Shown here: piece after piece, positions 48,524-57,203 of the stretch
Layout of the letters: every line of letters begins with the position of its first letter
Numbering within the stretch: the stretch's first letter is position 1
From: Thiorhodovibrio frisius
GTDB taxonomy: Bacteria; Pseudomonadota; Gammaproteobacteria; Chromatiales; Chromatiaceae
Direction of reading: 5' to 3'
Assembly (NCBI RefSeq): GCF_033954835.1
Contig: NZ_CP121471.1
Coordinates: 1 to 64,000 of the forward strand
DNA: 64,000 bases
Notes under the pieces: model-generated
The model's input: the letters and a program-made list of their open reading frames with translations, nothing else
What the model was told of the DNA's origin: nothing
Databases searched by the model: none
Position numbers and translations under genes: made by a program

Positions 48524-48749
48524 TTAGGGGACGGAGTGGCCGTAAGGTCACCCTGTTACCCGACGGTGTGACCGTGCTATCATGTGCCAATGGATATTAT
48601 GTCGTCCCCAGTCAAGAAATTAAAACCCGGTGTTTACGCGGCCACGCATTCGGCGGTAAAGGGTCCGAAAAATTGGCGCAGCCCCGCTGACAATGCCTAC
48701 CAGGCCAAATAGTCTTGTTTTACTAATATACTGATCGTCATGGTAGATA

Positions 48750-49565
48750 ATGACTCAGAGAAAGGAAATTTTTCTTAGAGCAAGTTGCCCAGTTATCGGT
48801 TTTTTATTTTTGGCCGCATCAATTGCTCTGAACTGGGAACTGCCTGAGCCAAAAGTTCGAAGCTCGCCGGATACACGACCCGGACACAATCACCCTCTTG
48901 ACACCCAACTTGATGGCTGGGCTGACATGCGCTTGCAGCGCCGTGAAGGAGAGTCCGATTGGGACTTTTCAACCAGGCTAAACCAGCAGGTGTTTGAGAG
49001 CATATACCATTGTGATTATGATTTTGCCCCGAGGGCGATTGAACGCATCGTCGGACTAACGCCTGGAAGCAAATTGGACCAAGTTGGCTTTCTTTCGCCA
49101 GACATTGTGTGTGGATTCTGTCATCAGGTGGCTTTCATCCTGGCGAAGGCCTTGTCCAACGGCGGACTCAACGCGAAACCTCTTGGAGTGAATGGACATG
49201 TTGTTACGCTAGCCTACATCGATGGGAAGCCGTTTGTTTTAGATCCTGACATCGGCGTAGGGCCGATTGCATATGGAGATCAAATGTCGGATGAAGCGGC
49301 TCATGCATACAAAACTAAGCTGATGGATTCTACAGACCAACCCCCTTCCCCTGGTCTTGTTAGATATATGAACAAGATTGTCGAGGCCTATGCAACAACG
49401 GAGGACGATCGGCCGTATTTTACGTTGGATTGGATGAGTCGCATTCAGATCAGACAGCAAAGATATATTCTTTTTGTAACGGTTTTCGCATATGGCATTG
49501 GTTTTTTAGGACTGCTTTTGATTTTTCTATGCGCCGTTCCCGGCTTTAAGAGACGAGACACGTGA
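48750..49565 (+). CDS. Membrane-anchored transglutaminase-like protein
   Basis: 271-residue protein of unknown function. A membrane helix near residues 12-28 and a second near 237-263 flank a soluble domain predicted to be outside the cytoplasm. The domain contains CGFCHQVAFILAKAL, then NGHVVTLAYIDG and PFVLDPDIGVG: a Cys, His, Asp order like the transglutaminase/cysteine-peptidase fold. The function could be a peptidase or amide-bond former acting on a surface glycan or peptide, but this is inference. Base composition is lower in G+C than the flanking genes. It starts 175 bases after the intron's right flank. Confidence 0.6.
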   Translation: MTQRKEIFLRASCPVIGFLFLAASIALNWELPEPKVRSSPDTRPGHNHPLDTQLDGWADMRLQRREGESDWDFSTRLNQQVFESIYHCDYDFAPRAIERIVGLTPGSKLDQVGFLSPDIVCGFCHQVAFILAKALSNGGLNAKPLGVNGHVVTLAYIDGKPFVLDPDIGVGPIAYGDQMSDEAAHAYKTKLMDSTDQPPSPGLVRYMNKIVEAYATTEDDRPYFTLDWMSRIQIRQQRYILFVTVFAYGIGFLGLLLIFLCAVPGFKRRDT

Positions 49566-49651
49566 TAGTCTTCTGAGACCGTTGAAGCCCTTTGTTTTTA
49601 GATATGCTTTTGTTGTTTTAATTTTTAGCAAATCAAGAGGAAAATGGTGTT

Positions 49652-51082
49652 ATGCCGTCCACCTTTCAATTAGAATTCTCTGGTTACCAAGCCGAGCGGA
49701 GTGCTTTTTGGGATGACATTGCTACCCAGCCTTTTAATTCTTTGGGAGGATACTATCACCGCTGGCTTACTTATGTTTACAGATTGGCCATTCCCGAAGG
49801 TGCTCGCGTATTGGAAGTTGGTTGCGGCATCGGCAATCTGATTTCCGCACTGAAACCCAGCATTGGCATCGGCGTAGACTTTTCTTCGCGCATGATTCAA
49901 GAAGCGCGCAGACGACATTCGGATATCCAGTTTGTTGTAGCCGATGCTCATGAACTAGACCTTGGCGATCACGATTTCGATTTTATCATTTTATCGGATC
50001 TCATCAATGATGTCTGGGATTTACAAAGAATTTTCGAGCAACTTACACCATATTGCAGCTCTTCCACCCGTATTATTTTAAATTATTTTAGTCATCTGTG
50101 GCAGACGCCGTTGTCAATTGCGCGACAATTTCGGCTGGCAACGCCCACCCTCACCCAAAATTGGTTTACTCGGCATGATGTCGAGAATCTACTCGAGCTA
50201 AGTGGCTACCAGCCGCTACGCTGTTGGGAGGAAATAATCGTACCCTTGCGAATTCCATTGCTTAGCACCTTTTCCAACCGCTTTCTCGCCCGGATTGCGC
50301 CATTTCGTTGGTTGGCGCTGACCAACTTTCTCGTTGCGCGACCCAGTCCAGCATTCAGTCCTTCACCAAGAGTTTCTGTCGTGGTGGCCGCGCGCAATGA
50401 ACAAGGCCATGTCGATGAATTGATCGAACGGATTCCTGAAATGGGCCGTGGCACGGAAATCGTCTTCGTCGAGGGAAACTCGACTGACGACACCTGGGGA
50501 ACAATTCAGCGCGCCATCGCTGCCAACCCGCAGCGAAATTGCAAGTTGCTGAAGCAACCCGGAAAGGGAAAGGGGGACGCTGTGCGAACCGGATTCGAAG
50601 CGGCGACTGGGGATATACTGGTTATTTTGGATGCTGACATTACCGTTCCACCGGAGGATTTGCCGCGCTTTTTTGATATTCTTGTGTCTGGACAAGGGGA
50701 GTTTGCCAACGGTGTTCGCCTGGTTTATCCGATGCAAGACGATGCCATGCGGTTTTTCAATCTAATCGGCAACAAGGTATTTTCCTGGGCGTTCAGTTGG
50801 TTACTTGGCCAGCCAATCAGGGATACTCTATGTGGAACGAAGGCGCTCTGGGCGAAGGATTATCAGCGGCTTGCCGCGAATCGCGCCTATTTTGGAGACT
50901 TCGATCCGTTTGGCGATTTCGATCTGTTATTCGGGGCCGCCAAGCTTAACTTGAAAATCATGGAGGCCCCCATTCGTTATCGAGCGCGTCGTTATGGTAG
51001 TACAAATATTCAGCGTTGGCGACATGGTCTCCTGTTGGCGCGCATGGTCTTATTTGCCGCCCGTCGGATTAAGTTCGTTTAG
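49652..51082 (+). CDS. SAM methyltransferase fused to GT2 glycosyltransferase
   Basis: 476-residue bifunctional protein. The N-terminal half (about 30-200) is a class I methyltransferase with VLEVGCGIGNLISAL near residue 52 and FDFIILSDLINDV near 110. The C-terminal half (about 237-476) is a GT-A fold glycosyltransferase family 2 domain with SVVVAARNEQGHV, EGNSTDDTW, GKGDAVRTGF and the metal-binding DAD in VILDADI. Polyprenyl-phosphate sugar synthases have a similar GT2 form. ATG start with AAGAGG upstream. Next genes are co-directional. Confidence 0.83.
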   Translation: MPSTFQLEFSGYQAERSAFWDDIATQPFNSLGGYYHRWLTYVYRLAIPEGARVLEVGCGIGNLISALKPSIGIGVDFSSRMIQEARRRHSDIQFVVADAHELDLGDHDFDFIILSDLINDVWDLQRIFEQLTPYCSSSTRIILNYFSHLWQTPLSIARQFRLATPTLTQNWFTRHDVENLLELSGYQPLRCWEEIIVPLRIPLLSTFSNRFLARIAPFRWLALTNFLVARPSPAFSPSPRVSVVVAARNEQGHVDELIERIPEMGRGTEIVFVEGNSTDDTWGTIQRAIAANPQRNCKLLKQPGKGKGDAVRTGFEAATGDILVILDADITVPPEDLPRFFDILVSGQGEFANGVRLVYPMQDDAMRFFNLIGNKVFSWAFSWLLGQPIRDTLCGTKALWAKDYQRLAANRAYFGDFDPFGDFDLLFGAAKLNLKIMEAPIRYRARRYGSTNIQRWRHGLLLARMVLFAARRIKFV

Positions 51083-51127
51083 TTGTTCTATGGTGGATCA
51101 ACTCTAGCACGCGCATGCGCGGGACAA

Positions 51128-51901
51128 ATGGGTATTCTAGCTTCTTGGTTGTCGTATCCCCTTACGCGCGGGTTATCGATTGATGACCCCCGAACGACGG
51201 CCCTTCGCCGTCGTATTCTACGGGATAAAGCTTTCTTGGCGCAGGTCTATGATGAGTGGTATGCGTTGATTATTGACGCATTGCCTGCTCGGGACGACGT
51301 GCTTGAACTAGGCTCCGGCGCTGGGTTTCTGTCGGAGCTTTTGCCGGGGCTTATCACCTCCGAGGTTTTTTCGACTCCGAATGCTAAATGCGTCTTGGAT
51401 GCAAGCAGGCTTCCATTCTCTGCGCATTCGTTAAACGCGATCGTTATGACCGATGTGTTCCATCATATCCCGGATGTGCGGCTTTTCTTTCATGAGGCCG
51501 TACGTTGCGTTCGTCCCGGTGGACGTGTCCTGATGATAGAGCCCTGGCGAACGCCTTGGTCCGAATGGGTATACACCCACTTGCACCATGAGCCATTTCT
51601 TCCCAAGGCGAAGCAGTGGTCGCTCCCACCAGGCCAGGGCCCCTTGTCCGCGGCCAATGGCGCATTACCTTGGCTGGTGTTCCAGCGCGACCAGCGCCGG
51701 TTTAAGGCGGAATTTCCAGCTTTACGCAATTTGGCCATTAAGCCTTTGATGCCGCTGGCTTACTTGCTTTCCGGCGGCGTTTCCATGAGATCGCTCATGC
51801 CTGGTTGGGCCTATCCATGGATCCGTCGCCTGGAGCGAACGGTCGGCGAGAACCGCTGGGCGATGTTCGCCTTCATCGTACTGGAGCGCCGCTCGACATG
51901 A
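51128..51901 (+). CDS. Class I SAM-dependent methyltransferase
   Basis: 257-residue methyltransferase with VLELGSGAGFLSELLPG near residue 60, then LNAIVMTDVFHHIPDVRLFF and VRPGGRVLMIEPW. The ATG at 51128 is preferred, with GGGA upstream; an in-frame TTG at 51083 directly after the preceding stop would add 15 unconvincing residues. The stop overlaps the next start as ATGA. The substrate is unknown; the setting points to a glycan or lipid carrier. Confidence 0.78.
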   Translation: MGILASWLSYPLTRGLSIDDPRTTALRRRILRDKAFLAQVYDEWYALIIDALPARDDVLELGSGAGFLSELLPGLITSEVFSTPNAKCVLDASRLPFSAHSLNAIVMTDVFHHIPDVRLFFHEAVRCVRPGGRVLMIEPWRTPWSEWVYTHLHHEPFLPKAKQWSLPPGQGPLSAANGALPWLVFQRDQRRFKAEFPALRNLAIKPLMPLAYLLSGGVSMRSLMPGWAYPWIRRLERTVGENRWAMFAFIVLERRST

Positions 51902-52902
51902 CGCGTTCCATCCGCAAGGCGGCGCTGGTCATTCTAGTTAGCTTGTTCCTAAGTGCGCTTTTTTTGTGGCTCGCATTGCGTCAGGTAGAGCCCAAGTTGG
52001 TAATCCGGGCCCTGGTGGATTTGCAGCTGGCGTCTCTTGTTTTCGCCGGCTTTGCTATCGCCCTGGGAATTCTGCTTCGCGGTTGGCGCTGGCGCTTGCT
52101 TTCGGGGAGCGCAAACAACACGCAGCCGGAATTTTTCCGCGCAACCGCGCTCGGGGTTTTCGCCAATCTTGTGATACCAGCGCGTCTTGGGGAAATCGTC
52201 CGGGTCGCCGCGCTGTACAAGCTCTCATACTTATCACTCAGCGAGGTTGTCGCCAGCGGTTTTGTCGATCGACTCACAGATATCCTGGTTTTGGTTTGCG
52301 TGGCATCAGTGCTCTTTCTTGTTATGCCGATTCCGGATTTCGTCGACGACTGGCTGTTCGGCTTTGGTCTCGCCTTAGGCTTAGTGATGACAGGCGTAGC
52401 CCTCACCTCACGCAGACATGTTCTTGGAAGGTTTACCGTTACGCGAGTGGTCAAATTTTGGCGCATCCGCTGGCCTGCGCAGCCGCTCACGTTCGCCGCA
52501 AACGTCCGTCACCGACTCTCAGTCGCACTGCGGCGGGTACCGAGCCCGCGAGTCGCTGCTGTTATATTCCTTGTCCTCATCGCTGACTATTGCGCGGTGG
52601 CCTTGGTCTTACGGGCGTTTCGACTCGATTTGCCGCTTTCGGCGCCGCTGGTCTTATGGGTGTTTTTCGCGGCAGGCTCAGCGCTGCCGTCGGCCCCAGG
52701 CTACGTTGGCGTCTATCAACTGGCCGGCCGGTGGGCGCTCGGGCTATTTGACGTCCCCGCCACCATTGCCGTCGCGCTCGCCACGGTATTCCAAGCGGTC
52801 GTGCTTCTCGTCGCGGCTATACTGGCGGGCATGGCCTCTTGGCGAACCGGCGTTTCCGGTTTTTACGCCGCAGAATCAAAACCAAATGAAACTAAACACT
52901 AA
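51898..52902 (+). CDS. Flippase-like membrane protein (UPF0104/LPG synthase TM region family)
   Basis: 334-residue integral membrane protein with about eight hydrophobic helices. Family signs are FANLVIPARLGEIVRVAAL and GSALPSAPGYVGVYQL, as in the transmembrane part of MprF and AglD-type proteins. These act as flippases or in lipid-linked sugar steps. ATG at 51898 overlaps the previous stop (ATGA). The 3' end overlaps the next gene by 17 bases. A role in moving a lipid-linked sugar is inference. Confidence 0.8.
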   Translation: MTRSIRKAALVILVSLFLSALFLWLALRQVEPKLVIRALVDLQLASLVFAGFAIALGILLRGWRWRLLSGSANNTQPEFFRATALGVFANLVIPARLGEIVRVAALYKLSYLSLSEVVASGFVDRLTDILVLVCVASVLFLVMPIPDFVDDWLFGFGLALGLVMTGVALTSRRHVLGRFTVTRVVKFWRIRWPAQPLTFAANVRHRLSVALRRVPSPRVAAVIFLVLIADYCAVALVLRAFRLDLPLSAPLVLWVFFAAGSALPSAPGYVGVYQLAGRWALGLFDVPATIAVALATVFQAVVLLVAAILAGMASWRTGVSGFYAAESKPNETKH

Positions 52903-53806
52903 ACAGAAGATCGCTCTCGCCTCCGCTTTCAGCACCGGTATTCGAGGTTGTCGCGGGTTGCTTGGCTTGAGCAACGTAGTTTGCACAAGACGTAACGGAC
53001 TCAACTGGAAACTTGATCTGCGCGAGGGAATCGATTTCTCAATCTACCTGCTGGGCGGGTTTGAATTGCCAACACTCAGGCTCTACAAGAAAGTATGTGC
53101 CGCGGTTCGACCTCGTATTGTCTTCGATATCGGAGCGAATATCGGCGCTCATACGCTTCCGCTCGCTCAACTATTGCAACAACACGATGGCAGGGTGCAT
53201 GCGTTCGAACCCACCCATTGGGCATTAAGCAAGCTTCGCACAAACCTCGCGCTCAACCCCGCGTTGGCGCCAGTTGTCCATGCTGTTCAGGCCATGCTTG
53301 TTGCAGACTCGACGAAAAAGGTAAAAGAGCAAATTTATTCCAGTTGGCCACTTGCTGGCGGGGAGGGACTACACGCAGTTCATTGCGGCAGGCTAAATGA
53401 AACAACTGGAGCTATTGCAATTACTCTAGACAACTATGTCGCGCAAAATCGTCTGGATACAGTTGATCTCATTAAGATTGATGTCGATGGCAACGAACCT
53501 CAGGTCTTGAATGGGGCAATGCAGACAATAAGGCAATTCGCTCCCCTTATATTGATGGAATGGTCGCCTCATCTCTTTCTTGACCAACCTGAGGTAATGA
53601 AAAAAATGCTGGCTCAACTGCAAGCATTGGACTACCGTATACGCCATGGTGGGACCGGTTCGCCGATCATCGGTGGTCAATCCGAGCTGGATAAGCTTAC
53701 CCCGAAAGAAGGGTCAATAAACATCCTATTCGTACCTGCCCGTTACGCACGGATATTCGGCAAGAACGGTCCTGGTCGGTGTCTCAACAATGATTGTCAG
53801 GGTTAA
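52886..53806 (+). CDS. FkbM-family methyltransferase
   Basis: 306-residue SAM methyltransferase of the FkbM family, which often O-methylates sugars or lipids. Motif I appears as VFDIGANIGAHTLPLA near residue 80, followed by VHAFEPTHWALSKLRTNL, and the central LIKIDVDGNEPQVLNGA is diagnostic. ATG at 52886 starts inside the end of the preceding gene. Followed by a 290-base spacer. Confidence 0.85.
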   Translation: MKLNTKQKIALASAFSTGIRGCRGLLGLSNVVCTRRNGLNWKLDLREGIDFSIYLLGGFELPTLRLYKKVCAAVRPRIVFDIGANIGAHTLPLAQLLQQHDGRVHAFEPTHWALSKLRTNLALNPALAPVVHAVQAMLVADSTKKVKEQIYSSWPLAGGEGLHAVHCGRLNETTGAIAITLDNYVAQNRLDTVDLIKIDVDGNEPQVLNGAMQTIRQFAPLILMEWSPHLFLDQPEVMKKMLAQLQALDYRIRHGGTGSPIIGGQSELDKLTPKEGSINILFVPARYARIFGKNGPGRCLNNDCQG

Positions 53807-54096
53807 CAGTGGATCCCATGGCTTTTGCCTATCCAATCATCCTTGTTTAGCGTCGGCAGCGTCCGCCATCGACTCTTGGTCGGGCTACGGCATCATGTAC
53901 CAAGAGCGTGTCGCCGCTGTAGAATTTCTTGTGCTGCTCTGCTCTTGGTCGCTGCTGCTTTAGCCAGCATCGCGGTTTCTGGAATTTGACTTGCGCGTCT
54001 ATTTCCGGAGCCATCAAATCCAAGGGTTATTTAAGGCAATACAACCTATCAAAATTACCAAAATACTCAGGGAAATAGTAGGCCGGATTCTCTTTC
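53807..54096. other. 290-bp spacer before a glycosyltransferase operon
   Basis: No gene is visible. CTCTTGGT (53873-53880) pairs with ACCAAGAG (53899-53906) across an 18-base loop. The last 100 bases are A/T-richer and may carry the promoter for the next gene group; no clear -35/-10 pair is found. Confidence 0.4.
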
Positions 54097-55248
54097 ATGG
54101 CTCGAGTGGTTTTTTTCGTAAGCTCGATGCACGGCGGTGGCGCGGAGCGAGTCGCGGCACTCTTGTGCAACCAATGGGCATCGCATGGCCATGATATTCT
54201 TTTGGTTCCGACTTTTTCTGGTCGCGGGGAGTGCCTTTACCCGCTTGACTACAGAGTCCGGCTGGAATTTCTTGCCGATCGGGTCGGCACAACGCGGAGA
54301 AACGCGGGGAACAACATTCGGAGACTGCTGGCCATGCGCTCGATGATCCGAGAGTTCCGCGCCGATGCGGTGCTGTCTTTCCTGACGGACGTGAACCTCG
54401 CCGTGCTTTTGGCAACTCGCGCTCTTGGTCTTCCGGTGGTGATATCCGAGCGAATTTTTCCACCGATGATGCCGACAGGCTCCTTTTCGAAGGTGATGCG
54501 ACGACTCGCCTATCCGTGGGCGAGCCATGTTGTCATGCAGACCCAACGCGGGGCGGACTGGTTGGCAAAATCTGTGCCCGGCAGCCGCGCGGTTGTCATC
54601 GCTAATCCCTGTGTTTTCCCAATTCCTGACGCAAAGCCCGCAATCTCTCCTGACACCCTCGTTGAGCCTGACCGATGTCTGCTGCTAGCTGTCGGTCGTT
54701 TGGCTCTTCAGAAGGACTTCCCCATGCTGATCGGGGCGTTCGCAACGTTGGCGCCGGACTTTCCAACATGGGACATGTTCATCCTTGGCGAAGGCTCGGA
54801 GCGTCCCCGCCTTGAAGCCCAAATCGAGCAAGCCGGTTTGGGGGGGCGCGTGCATCTGCCCGGACGCGTCGGGAATCTGGGCAGGTGGTATGAGCGTGCC
54901 CAGTTGTTCGCGCTTACTTCGCGGTTCGAGGGGTTTCCCAATGTGCTGCTCGAGGCGATGGCCCACGGCTTGCCGGTTGTGAGTCTCGATTGCCAAGCTG
55001 GACCCGCGGACTTGATCCACGACGGGGTCAATGGATTTTTGGTTCATCCATCAAACGCGTTGCTTGGCTTGATCTCCCGGTTGCGGGAGCTAATGGAAGA
55101 TCCACCCTTGCGTCACCGTCTGGGCCTGCGTGCGCGGGAGGTCCGGGAGCGCTTCGCGCTTGCGAAGATTGCTCGGCAGTGGGAAGCCTTGTTCGCTCCC
55201 GAACGAGCCGGGCATCGGAGCGGCAATCATTCGCGGGATAATGACTGA
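54097..55248 (+). CDS. GT4-family glycosyltransferase
   Basis: 383-residue GT-B glycosyltransferase with the typical N-terminal SSMHGGGAERVAALL and the C-terminal VGRLALQKDFPMLIGAF and RFEGFPNVLLEAMAHG. The last base of its stop is shared with the first base of the next gene (TGATG), so it is coupled to the second asnB-type gene. GT4 proteins of this shape are common in capsule and O-antigen loci; the sugar is unknown. Confidence 0.88.
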   Translation: MARVVFFVSSMHGGGAERVAALLCNQWASHGHDILLVPTFSGRGECLYPLDYRVRLEFLADRVGTTRRNAGNNIRRLLAMRSMIREFRADAVLSFLTDVNLAVLLATRALGLPVVISERIFPPMMPTGSFSKVMRRLAYPWASHVVMQTQRGADWLAKSVPGSRAVVIANPCVFPIPDAKPAISPDTLVEPDRCLLLAVGRLALQKDFPMLIGAFATLAPDFPTWDMFILGEGSERPRLEAQIEQAGLGGRVHLPGRVGNLGRWYERAQLFALTSRFEGFPNVLLEAMAHGLPVVSLDCQAGPADLIHDGVNGFLVHPSNALLGLISRLRELMEDPPLRHRLGLRAREVRERFALAKIARQWEALFAPERAGHRSGNHSRDND

Positions 55249-57176
55249 TGTGCGGTATCACCGGCTATTGGCACCCTGATCGCTGCGATGCGGCAATCGC
55301 CGAGCGGATGTCGGTCGCGATCCAGGCGCGCGGTCCCGATAGCCGCGGCGTGTGGTGCGATCACAAGGCGGGTCTCGCCCTGGCGCATCGACGCTTGGCG
55401 GTTTTGGACTTGTCCCCGGCCGGCCATCAGCCGATGGTGTCCCCCTGTAAGCGTTACGCGTTGACCTACAACGGCGAGATTTACAATAACCTGGATATCC
55501 GCCGTGAATTGGAGTGTGTCGGTGGTTACTTTGACTGGCGCGGTCACTCCGACACCGAGACTCTTCTGGCCGCGTTGCGGCATTGGGGTGTGCCAGTTGC
55601 CCTGGAGCGACTCAATGGGATGTTTGCCTTCGCGCTCTGGGATGCCCGGGAGCGCTTGCTGTATCTCGCGCGGGACCGCATGGGCGAGAAGCCTTTGTAC
55701 TACGGACATTATGGGAAGGCTTTCCTGTTCGGCTCGGAACTGAAGGCACTCCGTGCTTACTCGGGCTGGCAAGGCATGATTGACCGCGATGCCTTGACGT
55801 TGTATCTGCGACACAACTATGTACCCACTCCCTGGAGCATTTATCGCGGCATCGCCAAGTTGCCGCCGGCACACTATGTGGTGATCCGCGAAGGGGGCCG
55901 GAGCATTGGCAAGCCCCGGTGCTATTGGAGTCTTGCCACTGTCGCGGAAGCCGGCACGGTCGAGGCCGGAGCGGCCGAGCTAACTGACGAATTGGACGCC
56001 CTGCTAACGGATGCGGTAAAGCGACGCATGGCATCTGACGTGCCGCTCGGCGCTTTTCTGTCTGGCGGGTACGACTCAACCATGGTGACCGCGCTAATGC
56101 AGGCCCAGAGCCAGCGGCCAGTGCGCACCTTTTCCATCGGTTTTCACGAGGCCGCCTACGACGAATCGCGGCACGCCAAGAAGGTGGCCGCGCACCTTGG
56201 CACCGACCACACCGAATTGCTCGTTAGCCCGGAACAGGCGCTGGCGGTGGTACCCAAGCTGCCTTTTATTTATGATGAACCATTCGCCGATTCGTCCCAG
56301 ATTCCGACCTTTCTCGTCAGCCAGCTTGCCCGGCGTCATGTCACGGTCGCGCTTTCGGGCGACGGAGGCGATGAGCTGTTCTGCGGCTATAACCGCTATG
56401 TGCTGGGCTACCAAGTTTGGCGCTTCCTGCAACTGCTGCCAAACCCACTGCGCCGCGCCATCGCGGCGATGTTTCGACGCGCGCCTGGGCATGCGTTGGA
56501 TTCCTTGCAGCGATTGTTGCCCCGGCGGCTGAGAGTCCCGCAGCTGGCGGACCGCTTGCCAAAGTTGGCGGACGTGCTGGCCCATCGGAATGGACCGTCC
56601 TTTTATCGGGGTCTTGTGTCCCACGCCAAACAACCCGACCAGATTGTGATTGGCGCGCGCGAACCTGAGGGTATCCTCGCCCGCGCCGGCGGTTTTCCCC
56701 AGTTGGCCGACCCGCGTGAGTGGATGATGTTGATGGATTCGGTGACTTATCTGCCCGATGACATTCTCACCAAGGTTGACCGGGCTAGCATGGCGGTGAG
56801 CCTCGAGGCGCGAGTTCCGCTGTTGGATCACCGGGTGGTCGAGTTCGCCCTGCGCCTGCCCATCGGCTACAAATTCCGCAAGGGCCAGGGGAAATGGCTT
56901 TTGCGACAAGTGCTCGATCGCTACGTGCCGCGCCCGTTGATGAATCGCCCGAAGATGGGGTTCGGCGTGCCCATCGAGCATTGGCTCCGAGGCCCCTTGC
57001 GAGGCTGGGCGGAAGACCTCTTGAACGAAACGCGGTTGCGCAATGACGGCTTCCTCGACCCGCAACCCATTCGCGAGATGTGGCGGGAGCACCAGTCCGG
57101 CGCGCGCCGCTGGCATTATCATCTTTGGGATGTGCTGATGTTTCAGGCATGGCTCAGGGAAACGGGCCACCACTAA
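55248..57176 (+). CDS. asnB: Asparagine synthase-type amidotransferase
   Basis: 642-residue class II amidotransferase with Cys2 (MCGITGYWHP), HRRLAVLDLSPAGHQPM, TYNGEIYN, and the ATP-binding LSGGYDSTMVTALM near residue 272 in which the usual ID/VD is YD. C-terminal LLRQVLDRYVPRPLMNRPKMGFGVP is family-typical. It overlaps the upstream GT4 gene by one base. It is a clear paralogue of the gene at 36571, and probably amidates a polysaccharide residue rather than serving asparagine synthesis. Confidence 0.87.
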   Translation: MCGITGYWHPDRCDAAIAERMSVAIQARGPDSRGVWCDHKAGLALAHRRLAVLDLSPAGHQPMVSPCKRYALTYNGEIYNNLDIRRELECVGGYFDWRGHSDTETLLAALRHWGVPVALERLNGMFAFALWDARERLLYLARDRMGEKPLYYGHYGKAFLFGSELKALRAYSGWQGMIDRDALTLYLRHNYVPTPWSIYRGIAKLPPAHYVVIREGGRSIGKPRCYWSLATVAEAGTVEAGAAELTDELDALLTDAVKRRMASDVPLGAFLSGGYDSTMVTALMQAQSQRPVRTFSIGFHEAAYDESRHAKKVAAHLGTDHTELLVSPEQALAVVPKLPFIYDEPFADSSQIPTFLVSQLARRHVTVALSGDGGDELFCGYNRYVLGYQVWRFLQLLPNPLRRAIAAMFRRAPGHALDSLQRLLPRRLRVPQLADRLPKLADVLAHRNGPSFYRGLVSHAKQPDQIVIGAREPEGILARAGGFPQLADPREWMMLMDSVTYLPDDILTKVDRASMAVSLEARVPLLDHRVVEFALRLPIGYKFRKGQGKWLLRQVLDRYVPRPLMNRPKMGFGVPIEHWLRGPLRGWAEDLLNETRLRNDGFLDPQPIREMWREHQSGARRWHYHLWDVLMFQAWLRETGHH

Positions 57177-57203
57177 CATGATCAGTGGGGCGCGCAAGGG
57201 GGC

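Larger units (their letters stand above)
46366..48564 (+). mobile_element. Group II intron inserted at the right end of the IS4-like element
   Basis: A 2199-base retroelement. It starts GTGCGACACGAGG (GUGYG consensus) at the base after the IS inverted repeat. A 612-base structured leader (domains I-IV) precedes the protein gene at 46978-48429. Domain V is at 48490-48523, and the element ends TTACCCGAC just before the IS target duplication. The ends are set by the IS and its duplication, so they are unusually well defined. It is in the same orientation as the transposase gene. The subclass is not determined. Confidence 0.88.
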
